Origin: Chitinophagales bacterium
GTDB taxonomy: Bacteria > Bacteroidota > Bacteroidia > Chitinophagales > Saprospiraceae
Reading direction: 5' to 3'
DNA: 64,000 nucleotides
NCBI GenBank assembly: GCA_022360175.1
Contig: JAKSDI010000303.1
Span: forward strand, 1 to 64,000
In this document: piece after piece, positions 24,812-32,582 of the stretch
How the letters are laid out: every line of letters begins with the position of its first letter
How positions within the stretch are numbered: position 1 is the stretch's first letter
Program-made: the position numbers and the translations under genes
The notes under the pieces: generated by a model
Seen by the model: only the letters and a program-made list of their open reading frames with translations
Databases searched by the model: none
What the model was told of the DNA's origin: nothing

Positions 24812-26109
24812 CGGATTGCTTTTACCGGACTAATACTTGTTACCAGATATGATGGCAATACCAAAAATGTTAGTGTAATGAGTAGGGTGCCCAAATTAAT
24901 GAGTAAAATTGGCCACAAATTGAGATCAATAGGTGCCGTAGACAAATAATAGTTTTCTTCTGAAAGTTGAATAAATTCAAATCGATCTTGTAATACACAT
25001 AAACCTAGTCCAATCAGGTTGCCCCAAAACAGGCCTACCAGAATAATATAAGCTGCATAGTAGAGAAAAATCTTTCGAATTCCCCAATTGGTTGTACCCA
25101 GTGATTTCAGAATACCGATCATGTTGGTTCGCTCTAGTATAAGGATAAGTAAAGCTGTCATCATATTGATAATTGCAACTACTACCATCAGCGTAAGTAT
25201 CACAATCTCATTGATATCCTGTAGATCGAGCCAATCAAATATTTCAGGCAATTTTTCCCGAATAGTTTCAGCATATAAGTCATTAGGCAATTCTTCAAAA
25301 TAAATATGTTCTGCCAGTGGCAACAAGTCATCTATATCATCGATAAATACTTCAAAACCACTCACCTGATTTTCACTCCATCCTAGTAACTGCTGTATTT
25401 GACGTATATCAACCAATGCGAATTTTAAATCATATTCTTCCAGGCCTGTACGATAAACACCACTCACAAAGAATCGGCGCTGAAGTTGCTCTCCTTTTTC
25501 TACAAAATGAACGATGAAACTATCTCCTGTATCAAGTTGTAAACGATTCGATGTTTGTTGGGAAATAAGAATATCCCTTGACATCGTAGAATCAGGCATA
25601 TTCAAGCGTTTACCTCTTTTGATATACCGATCCATAAACTCCCAATCAAAATCAGTTCCCACTCCTTTTAAAATGATACCCTCTATTTCTTTATCTTTCT
25701 TTTTGCCTGCCTCTATAATCCCAGGTTTAATGGCAAACGTCTGAATGTGGCGTACGCCCCCTTTCGTAGTTCGTATTCGTTCTACAGGATTATTAAAGAC
25801 CATTTCCCGGCTAGTGTATTCAACTGGCCCCAAATTTTCTAACGAAGGATAAAAAATTTGATCCTTTTGGATAGGATAAGCTTCTAATAAAGATCGGCTA
25901 ATATCTGTATCTGTTATATGGATATGCCCCCAGAAACCAAATATCTTACTACTGATTTCCTTTTTAAAACCTGCTATCAAAGCATTGGCACATATCATTA
26001 CCGCCACACTTAATGCGATTGCAATCACCGCAATTCGTATGATAAGCCTGGAAAATGATTGTTGCCCAGAAGCAGCGACCCGCCTTGCTATAAAATATTC
26101 AAACTTCAT
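24802..26109 (-). CDS. LolC/LolE-type ABC transporter permease
   Basis: A 435-residue inner-membrane permease of the FtsX/LolE class, which extracts lipoproteins for transfer to the outer membrane. One N-terminal helix is followed by a large periplasmic domain (about residues 45-275) and three C-terminal helices. The start MKFEYFIARRVAASGQQSF and the end LVTSISPVKAIRFK fit the family, including the closing P.KA.R motif. The ATPase gene is not adjacent. A -7 element lies 10 bases upstream of the start, and the gene is divergent from tyrS. Confidence 0.88.
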   Translation of the reverse strand: MKFEYFIARRVAASGQQSFSRLIIRIAVIAIALSVAVMICANALIAGFKKEISSKIFGFWGHIHITDTDISRSLLEAYPIQKDQIFYPSLENLGPVEYTSREMVFNNPVERIRTTKGGVRHIQTFAIKPGIIEAGKKKDKEIEGIILKGVGTDFDWEFMDRYIKRGKRLNMPDSTMSRDILISQQTSNRLQLDTGDSFIVHFVEKGEQLQRRFFVSGVYRTGLEEYDLKFALVDIRQIQQLLGWSENQVSGFEVFIDDIDDLLPLAEHIYFEELPNDLYAETIREKLPEIFDWLDLQDINEIVILTLMVVVAIINMMTALLILILERTNMIGILKSLGTTNWGIRKIFLYYAAYIILVGLFWGNLIGLGLCVLQDRFEFIQLSEENYYLSTAPIDLNLWPILLINLGTLLITLTFLVLPSYLVTSISPVKAIRFK

Positions 26110-26119
26110 AGTATCTGCC

Positions 26120-26127
26120 GCAAATAT
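26120..26127 (-). promoter_or_regulatory. -7 promoter element for the LolC/E-like operon
   Basis: Reads TATATTTG followed by CGG on the minus strand (TAnnTTTG), only 10 bases before the ATG, so the leader would be very short. Confidence 0.5.
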
Positions 26128-26178
26128 AGCATATCAATGAAACCTTTTCTTTATGTCTTTAGTTTTTGGCAAAAAAAT

Positions 26179-26186
26179 TACCTTTG
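26179..26186 (+). promoter_or_regulatory. -7 promoter element for tyrS
   Basis: Reads TACCTTTG followed by CGC (TAnnTTTG), 18 bases upstream of the ATG at 26205. It rules against the in-frame TTG at 26166 as start. Confidence 0.55.
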
Positions 26187-26204
26187 CGCACAAATAGCTA
26201 TGCA

Positions 26205-27479
26205 ATGAATTTTCTGGAAGAACTCAAATGGCGGGGTATGCTCAATGACGCTACCCCAGGAATCGAAGAAGCACTCACTAAAGGCAAAGTAGCCGGTTAT
26301 ATTGGTTTTGACCCTACAGCGCCTTCTCTTACCATTGGTAATTATGTGCAGCTTATGCTGCTAACTTTATTCCAAAAATCGGGGCATCAGCCGGTTGTTT
26401 TGATGGGTGGTGCTACCGGACGTATTGGAGACCCTTCCGGGAAAGACAAAGAGAGAGAGCTGAAAAGCTACGAAGAATTAGATAAGAACCTTAATTTTCA
26501 GGTAGAACAGATGCGTAAGTTTCTCAACTTTGATGAAGGAGAGAATAAGGCCATCATGGTCAACAATCTCGATTTCTACAAGGAAATGAATGTCCTTGAT
26601 TTCTTGCGGGATGTGGGGAAAACGCTTACTGTCAACTATATGATGTCTAAAGAATCCGTAAAGAAGCGATTGGATTCAGGGATTTCCTTCACTGAGTTTA
26701 GCTATCAGTTGTTGCAGGCATATGATTTTCAGGTGCTATTCAATAAATACGACTGTATCCTTCAAATGGGAGGCTCTGATCAATGGGGTAACATCACTTC
26801 CGGCACAGAGTTTATCCGCCGAAACCTTCATGAAAAAGCCTACGCTGTAACGACTCCCCTTCTAACCAAATCGGATGGTACCAAATTTGGTAAATCAACG
26901 GAAGGCAATATATGGCTGGATTCTAAAATGACAACGCCCTACCAGTTCTACCAGTTTTGGATCAATGCAGACGATGCAGATATTCCAAGCTTCACTCGTT
27001 ACTTCACACTCAAATCTCAAGAGGAAATAGAAACACGTGAAGCGGAATTAGAAGGCAATCCACAAGAGTTAAAACGCTTATTGGCTGAAGAATTGACAGT
27101 GAGAATACATGGGGAGAATGCTTACCGCTCTGTATTGAAAGTAACAGGCCTGCTTTTCAACCGCAAAGCCAGCAAAGAGCAATTGATGGAACTCTCAGCA
27201 GATGAATTAGCAACTGTAGCTGCTGAAATACCAAGTTTTGAAGTACCTGCATCTACTTTTGCAAATGGAGTAAATATTATTGATTTACTTGCAGAAGCGA
27301 CCCAAATAGTTGCTTCTAAAGGTGACGCTCGCCGAGCCATTAAAGGAAATGCGATCAGCGTGAACAAGGATAAGGTGAGTGATCATGAAACTATGGTCAA
27401 TCAAGAAGCATTACTGCACGGTAAATACCTGATGGTCGAAAATGGCAAGAAGAACAAGTTTATTGTAGTTGTTCAATAA
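26205..27479 (+). CDS. tyrS: Tyrosyl-tRNA synthetase
   Basis: Charges tRNA-Tyr with tyrosine. The 424-residue class I synthetase starts MNFLEELKWRGML. It has the HIGH-region equivalent SLTIGNYVQ, the tyrosine-pocket and specificity motif QMGGSDQWGNI and the KMSKS equivalent KFGKS (about residue 230). A C-terminal S4-like RNA-binding domain carries GDARRAIKGNAISVN. Length is normal for the bacterial TyrS group. The start is set by the ATG at 26205 together with the promoter element at 26179-26186. No T-box is expected or seen. Confidence 0.96.
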   Translation: MNFLEELKWRGMLNDATPGIEEALTKGKVAGYIGFDPTAPSLTIGNYVQLMLLTLFQKSGHQPVVLMGGATGRIGDPSGKDKERELKSYEELDKNLNFQVEQMRKFLNFDEGENKAIMVNNLDFYKEMNVLDFLRDVGKTLTVNYMMSKESVKKRLDSGISFTEFSYQLLQAYDFQVLFNKYDCILQMGGSDQWGNITSGTEFIRRNLHEKAYAVTTPLLTKSDGTKFGKSTEGNIWLDSKMTTPYQFYQFWINADDADIPSFTRYFTLKSQEEIETREAELEGNPQELKRLLAEELTVRIHGENAYRSVLKVTGLLFNRKASKEQLMELSADELATVAAEIPSFEVPASTFANGVNIIDLLAEATQIVASKGDARRAIKGNAISVNKDKVSDHETMVNQEALLHGKYLMVENGKKNKFIVVVQ

Positions 27480-27678
27480 GATACATTTCTTTGGAGGAAA
27501 GAACCTCAATGTTCTTTTCTCCTTCCTTTATCCCCTGTTTCTCCTCCCTCACCTCCTTCTTCCTGTTTCTCCCTGTTAATTACTCATCAAATCTACCCAA
27601 TACTCAATGGTGATAGGATGGATGCGTTTTCTGGGCTAGTTTGCTAACATTATTGTAAACAAAAAACCAGAAAACAAA

Positions 27679-28332
27679 ATGAAAAAAGTCTTTTCCATAC
27701 TTCCACTCCTGCTTTTGAGCTTCTTTATCATTGGCCAAGATTCCCAATTATCTTTTGGTATTGAAATAGGTACTACAATTAGTAAGCTGAGAGGCAACGA
27801 GTTTGTAGAAAACCATGATTTGCTCTACGGTTTTTCGGCAGGATTATTAACTGAATATACCATTAGCCCACATTTTGCCCTACGTTCAGGATTCGCTTTT
27901 GAACGTAAAGGAGCAGATGCAACTCCTGCTTATACAGATCAAAACGGCGAACCACTGCCCAAAAAAACCGTACAGCTTCAATATGATTATCTCATACTAA
28001 CTACAACTGCTGCCTACACAACAAATGGAAATTTGCCTTTCTACTTTGGAGCAGGCCCCTATATTGGATTACTCTTGAAGCAGCAGGATGTAGTAAAATC
28101 TTATGATCAATTTTCTGAAAGGACAAGAGACTATACAGAAAATCACAAAAAGCTGGATGCCGGACTCAGCTGTGAATTAGGTATTAAGTTACCCCTAAGC
28201 AGCCATCTACTACTAGACATTGGCCCCCGAGCCAATATAGGACTAACCAATACAAGTAAAATACCTGTCATCAACGATGGTTCCATCAAAGTAAGTTCGA
28301 TAGAATTAGCATTAGGGTTGCGATACCGATAG
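27679..28332 (+). CDS. Outer-membrane beta-barrel protein (PorT/OMP_b-brl type)
   Basis: A 217-residue exported protein with a signal peptide (MKKVFSILPLLLLSFFIIGQ). An eight-strand-like barrel pattern of alternating residues follows: FGIEIGTTISKLRG, FALRSGFAFERKGAD, FYFGAGPYIGLLLK and the closing IELALGLRYR, whose terminal aromatic/Arg strand is typical. This class is abundant in Bacteroidota and mostly uncharacterised. It is preceded by about 200 non-coding bases that include a pyrimidine-rich tract. Confidence 0.85.
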   Translation: MKKVFSILPLLLLSFFIIGQDSQLSFGIEIGTTISKLRGNEFVENHDLLYGFSAGLLTEYTISPHFALRSGFAFERKGADATPAYTDQNGEPLPKKTVQLQYDYLILTTTAAYTTNGNLPFYFGAGPYIGLLLKQQDVVKSYDQFSERTRDYTENHKKLDAGLSCELGIKLPLSSHLLLDIGPRANIGLTNTSKIPVINDGSIKVSSIELALGLRYR

Positions 28333-28444
28333 CCCTAAAACGGATTCTTTTTATCCCTATCAAGCATGAAACAGATAGCACCATACTCAAAGTATGTTGG
28401 ACTGTATAAGAACTATAATTTCAAAACTCAAAGAACCAAATATC

Positions 28445-29734
28445 ATGAAATCATTAAATTTTATAGCTTTCACTTTAATTATTTTCGCCAGTAGTTGTAC
28501 CCCTGACCAGGTCACTCCCGGAGAACCATATTGCAGCGCTGGCCGCTCAGTACTCACTGTGAACGATAGTGATGTAGATGCTGCTGTAAAAGAAGCGATC
28601 TATACGCCTGATCCGGCACTATCTATTGTTCATATTGAAGACAGCCGCTATAATCACAACGGAAGGGTAGTCATTATACCCACTTCTTTTCCTAATGCTC
28701 CTGCCAATCCACATGTCACTACTGAATTGATTGAAGAAACCTTTTTCACAACCGGAGTCGGTAGTGTGAACGATTTTTTCCTGGAAAACTCCTGGGGCCA
28801 GTATAGCCTCAGCAATGTAGGAATCAGCGAGCCAGTGGCCATGCCCATGACCCGCGATCAATACGCAGAATTAAGTGGCTCTGGTTTTATTGACAGTTGG
28901 GAAATGTACCGAGATGCCTGTCAAAATTCCAGTATCGATTGGGATGTAGTGGATGCTAATAGTGACCTGGTAATTACAGCCGATGAAGCGCTACTCTTTT
29001 TCTTACATCCATTAGGGCACCTTGGAGCTGTACGATGCCCATCTTACTTCGAAATCGATTATCAGGGCAATACTTACAGTATTCAGCGATGCATGACTAA
29101 TGCTGATTGCAAGCGGGCCGATGACGAACTATCTGCCGAAGATCCGATTGAATATAATTTTTCAACCATCTGTCACGAATTCGCACATGGCCTTTTTAGC
29201 TTACCTGACCGTTATACTGGTGGCATCTGTGGCACGGGAGGCCCAGGACAATTTGACCTGATGAGCGAAAGCTGTAGCAAGCGACACCTTAGCGTATTTG
29301 ATAAAATGAAAATAGGCTGGATACAACCCCGAATACTTCTCCCTAGAGAAGAGCGGCAGTGCCTTAGTTTCCCAGCGATAGAAACAACACCAGCTGCGCT
29401 TGTACTATATAATCCTGAAGCACCTGATGAATGCTATATTGTTGTCAACCGAAATAAAGAAAGTTCCGCTCGTGATTTTGAGTCTGGCCTGCCAGATTCC
29501 GGCCTCGCAGTGTGGTGGGCAAATAATCAAACCGGTGCCTTACATCTGGTGCATTTTTCAGATCCTGCCAGAATACCCTCAAGCTATACTAGTGCTGGTA
29601 TTGGCGACTTATTCAAATATAAAGAAGGTATTTCTCCAGAAGCGCATTATCTACTCCTGAATGAAGATGGTTCTTTCAGGTTTTCAATAAGGGCTATTTC
29701 GGAGCCAGGAGCAATAATGTATGCTGAATTTTAA
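28445..29734 (+). CDS. M6-like zinc metallopeptidase lipoprotein
   Basis: A 429-residue secreted lipoprotein (lipobox FASSC, Cys 18). The zinc motif HEFAHGL is at residues 244-250, followed by SLPDRYTG and a Met-turn-like FDLMSESC. This order (HExxHxxxLPDxY, then DxMS) is that of M6 immune-inhibitor-A-like peptidases. An upstream EETFFTTGVGSVNDFFLENSWGQY segment also matches the M6 pattern of a newly started catalytic domain. The ATG at 28445 is chosen because the lipoprotein signal starts there. It is followed after 10 bases by the ricin-like gene, so an operon is likely. Substrate is unknown. Confidence 0.85.
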   Translation: MKSLNFIAFTLIIFASSCTPDQVTPGEPYCSAGRSVLTVNDSDVDAAVKEAIYTPDPALSIVHIEDSRYNHNGRVVIIPTSFPNAPANPHVTTELIEETFFTTGVGSVNDFFLENSWGQYSLSNVGISEPVAMPMTRDQYAELSGSGFIDSWEMYRDACQNSSIDWDVVDANSDLVITADEALLFFLHPLGHLGAVRCPSYFEIDYQGNTYSIQRCMTNADCKRADDELSAEDPIEYNFSTICHEFAHGLFSLPDRYTGGICGTGGPGQFDLMSESCSKRHLSVFDKMKIGWIQPRILLPREERQCLSFPAIETTPAALVLYNPEAPDECYIVVNRNKESSARDFESGLPDSGLAVWWANNQTGALHLVHFSDPARIPSSYTSAGIGDLFKYKEGISPEAHYLLLNEDGSFRFSIRAISEPGAIMYAEF

Positions 29735-29744
29735 ATCTAACCCC

Positions 29745-31481
29745 ATGTTACAAAAAATCAATTTCATATTAGCTATAATCCTATTAGGATATTTACCCCT
29801 GTTCAGCCAGCTCAGAGATGGTGAGATTTACCACCTCCGTATTGGATACGGAACAGCTTATATTTGGCCTTCGGAAGGCGAAGAAGCTGATCGGGTACTA
29901 CTTCAGGCCATAGCTATAGGAGATCATGACGCCTCCAAATTTCGTTGGAAAGCCATTAGTGCTGGAGACAATTGGTTTTACCTACAGCATGTAAACTCTG
30001 GCTTGGTGATGACCATGAGAAATGGAAACAGGAGAAGGGGAGACCAAATTTGGCTTCAGTCCCGCAACAATACAGATGCTCAAAAATTCCGTTTTTCCTG
30101 GGTGGAAAATGATCTTTACAAGCTCGAAAATAAATTAACCCCTTATTTATCAGTAAAAGCTGACCTGAGTTTTCAAAATGTCTTAACCATTGATGATGAC
30201 AATTTGCCGATTGTACAAAGATGGCGACTGGAATACGCCTATGAGGAAGTAGACGCTTTTGGTAGGCCGTTCAATTTTTCGCGCGCCTACAAAGATGAAG
30301 ACACTTATTTGTACCTGCAATACGTTGGAAAAAACACTGCATTTGGTGTGATTGAAATGGCAAATGAAACCTATGTATTTGAAGGTAGTGTACAACCTCA
30401 AGCTGATGGCAAGGTATTTATAAGCAATAAATATAGTGCGGTACCTAAAGGAAAAAAGGGAAAGGAGATTCTTGACCGCTCCGATAATTACATCGACAAA
30501 ATCATTGTGGAAAGAAATGGTACTGCCATCTCCTTTGTAAGTAAAAGAGGACGAAGGACAACACTTCATCAGTTGTTTCCTCACACAGGCAATGAGCGTT
30601 TTGGATTATTCACAGATGCTGGTTTTCAAGCAGATTATGGTATTGGTATTACTGGGCTTTGGAAAAGCGATGATGGCCTAACCTACTATATCCATCAGTT
30701 GGGTGATAAAAGGCTTGTATGGTTTGCCGAGAAATACCCTTCTGTTAGTGGAGCTGCTGCTCATGTTGGTATTGGGCACTGGAGGCGTCAAACAGATGAA
30801 GATGATAGGTATCTTCCTGGTTTGAATTACGATATGGAAGGAAATTGGGCAGCTGTTCCCAAAGGCCGTTTCCGTGGACGAGGGCAGGTTTCCTTTGCAG
30901 GAAATATGGATACCATGATCGTAGTACGAAATATACCGGAAGGTGATGCATCATTTACTACTACCCGATTGTTTCGGCAGCGATATTTACAATTAGAAAT
31001 TACCCAGCTTAATGCACAGAGTGAAGATGCTTGCAATGGAATGGATTTTTATGGTGAGACCCGCTTCTATGGCATTCAGCGAAAGAATCATAACGTACTC
31101 ACAGGAAATAACATTTCCCCAAACTGGAAGCATCAAGGATATTGGAAAGGAGATCGTGATGTTCCAATTACAATTGTTATTAAAGACAAAGATGACGGAA
31201 TACTATGCGGTGGTGGTGATGATATGGTTGACATCAATCCCATCAGAGGAACAGATGATGAAGAACGTTCTTTCAATTTGTATCTTAGAGTAAAACCGGA
31301 TGGTACCATCCTTCATATGAATAAAGTAGGCAATAGAGGTACTGATATTGGCAAGGTAAAATTCAAAGGTGCAAGAGAATCTGAGATATTCGAATTTTCA
31401 GGAAACAATAGCCGAGATTCACGTGAAGAAAGTGCTGACATTGAGTTTAAATTGACTTATACTTATATTAAAGAAGAATAA
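29745..31481 (+). CDS. Secreted protein with N-terminal ricin-type beta-trefoil
   Basis: A 578-residue exported protein with signal peptide MLQKINFILAIILLGYL ending near LFSQ. Residues about 23-155 look like a ricin-B-type carbohydrate-binding trefoil (FRWKAISAGDNWFYLQHVNS, QIWLQSRNNTDAQKFRF). The remaining 400 residues are beta-rich and contain repeated lines such as YYIHQLGDKRLVWFAE and TGLWKSDDG, but I do not recognise a catalytic domain. The ATG at 29745 is preferred over 29721, which overlaps the previous gene. The gene ends in a hairpin at 31478-31500. The link to the M6-like peptidase suggests polymer or host-surface work, by inference. Confidence 0.8.
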   Translation: MLQKINFILAIILLGYLPLFSQLRDGEIYHLRIGYGTAYIWPSEGEEADRVLLQAIAIGDHDASKFRWKAISAGDNWFYLQHVNSGLVMTMRNGNRRRGDQIWLQSRNNTDAQKFRFSWVENDLYKLENKLTPYLSVKADLSFQNVLTIDDDNLPIVQRWRLEYAYEEVDAFGRPFNFSRAYKDEDTYLYLQYVGKNTAFGVIEMANETYVFEGSVQPQADGKVFISNKYSAVPKGKKGKEILDRSDNYIDKIIVERNGTAISFVSKRGRRTTLHQLFPHTGNERFGLFTDAGFQADYGIGITGLWKSDDGLTYYIHQLGDKRLVWFAEKYPSVSGAAAHVGIGHWRRQTDEDDRYLPGLNYDMEGNWAAVPKGRFRGRGQVSFAGNMDTMIVVRNIPEGDASFTTTRLFRQRYLQLEITQLNAQSEDACNGMDFYGETRFYGIQRKNHNVLTGNNISPNWKHQGYWKGDRDVPITIVIKDKDDGILCGGGDDMVDINPIRGTDDEERSFNLYLRVKPDGTILHMNKVGNRGTDIGKVKFKGARESEIFEFSGNNSRDSREESADIEFKLTYTYIKEE

Positions 31482-31500
31482 GGCCTCGCATAGGCCTTAT
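31478..31500 (+). terminator. Hairpin at the stop of the ricin-like gene
   Basis: ATAAGGCCT-cgcat-AGGCCTTAT is a perfect 9-bp stem overlapping the stop codon. The following bases are GTTTCTC, a weak T-tract, so termination may be partial. Confidence 0.5.
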
Positions 31501-31528
31501 GTTTCTCTATAAGATATTACATTTTCAA

Positions 31529-32050
31529 ATGCTATACAAAATACTAGTTCCCAAATACTGGGAAGATCGACAAACATTACTTTGGAAGATAGCCCTTCAA
31601 AACCAGGAGTTGGAGCATGTCACGGATTACTGCTCAGCTGCCGAAGAGTATTATGCCTCTGCTTTTTTCGCAAGTACTGCCGAAGATTATGATCATGTAG
31701 ACTGGGGCAAAACCATGCTTATCAATCAACTGGACTATGCTAAAAAGATAGCAAGTGGACATCCGGAAGCACGCATTTTGGGTGTCATAAAAGCTCCTAC
31801 AAAACAAGAGATACAAGTAGATAATGAACTATTAGGCTTTGATATTCTGGATAAACCGGGGCATTATTCATGCCTCACTAATCTCAATTCGATACCAGCA
31901 CTTAAGGCCTATCATTTAAAAATCAATCAATATGCTTTGCTGAATGATATAGATACCGCATATCAGCTTAAAGAATGGCTTCGCAAAAATCGAGGGCCCA
32001 TCGACTGGCATGACCGCCATTGTGAAGTCTGGGCTGTTTTTAGAGTATAA
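31529..32050 (+). CDS. Protein of unknown function, upstream of a DUF3841 gene
   Basis: A 173-residue cytoplasmic-looking protein beginning MLYKILVPKYWEDRQ. It has no signal peptide or membrane helix. I do not recognise a family. It contains CSAAEEYYASAFFASTAEDYDHVDW and ends in RKNRGPIDWHDRHCEVWAVFRV. An in-frame ATG at 31499 would overlap the preceding hairpin and is less likely. The start of the DUF3841 gene is 11 bases beyond its stop, so the two are probably co-expressed and may act together. Confidence 0.7.
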   Translation: MLYKILVPKYWEDRQTLLWKIALQNQELEHVTDYCSAAEEYYASAFFASTAEDYDHVDWGKTMLINQLDYAKKIASGHPEARILGVIKAPTKQEIQVDNELLGFDILDKPGHYSCLTNLNSIPALKAYHLKINQYALLNDIDTAYQLKEWLRKNRGPIDWHDRHCEVWAVFRV

Positions 32051-32060
32051 ACCACAGTAG

Positions 32061-32573
32061 ATGAAACTTTGGACTTATCAATCATTGAACGCCGTTGAAC
32101 AATTGGAGCAATCTGGTGAGCTGCTTACTCCCTGGAGTTATTATCCTCCAAAAGATAGTTTTGCCCTGGCTTACCGCTGGATAGGCCAAAATATGATAGA
32201 CAAAGGAGTAAATTGTAAAGGCTACGCCCCTATATGGGCATGGCATTCCTGCGGAGCATATAAAGCACCACCTACTAATGATACTGCCAGTAACTTGTTA
32301 AGTATTCTACAGTTGGAAGCAGGTATCAAACTCATCACTTTTGAGTGTCCTGATGAATTGGCAGTATTGAGTAATTATGGCCCGTGGAATGAGATCCTTG
32401 ATTGCTTTATCGATCATGGTGAGCAGGCCACAATTGATAGCATACAGGAAGGACAGTTGTTTAAAATCAGAACAAACATAGAAGATTATGAATCCATTCA
32501 GGCTTGTTTGCCTTATTTGTTAATAGACTGGGTAACAGATATTAAAAAACTAGACGCATCTGAAATCCTGTAA
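32061..32573 (+). CDS. DUF3841 domain protein
   Basis: A 170-residue protein matching the DUF3841 pattern: MKLWTYQSLNAVEQLEQSGE at the start, then AYRWIGQNMIDKG and PIWAWHSC. It is cytoplasmic and of unknown biochemical function. The gene follows the unknown gene at 31529 by 10 bases and precedes the histidine kinase gene at 32583 by 9 bases. The spacing suggests one transcript for at least these three genes. Family function is not established, so no activity is assigned. Confidence 0.85.
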   Translation: MKLWTYQSLNAVEQLEQSGELLTPWSYYPPKDSFALAYRWIGQNMIDKGVNCKGYAPIWAWHSCGAYKAPPTNDTASNLLSILQLEAGIKLITFECPDELAVLSNYGPWNEILDCFIDHGEQATIDSIQEGQLFKIRTNIEDYESIQACLPYLLIDWVTDIKKLDASEIL

Positions 32574-32582
32574 AATATTGTT

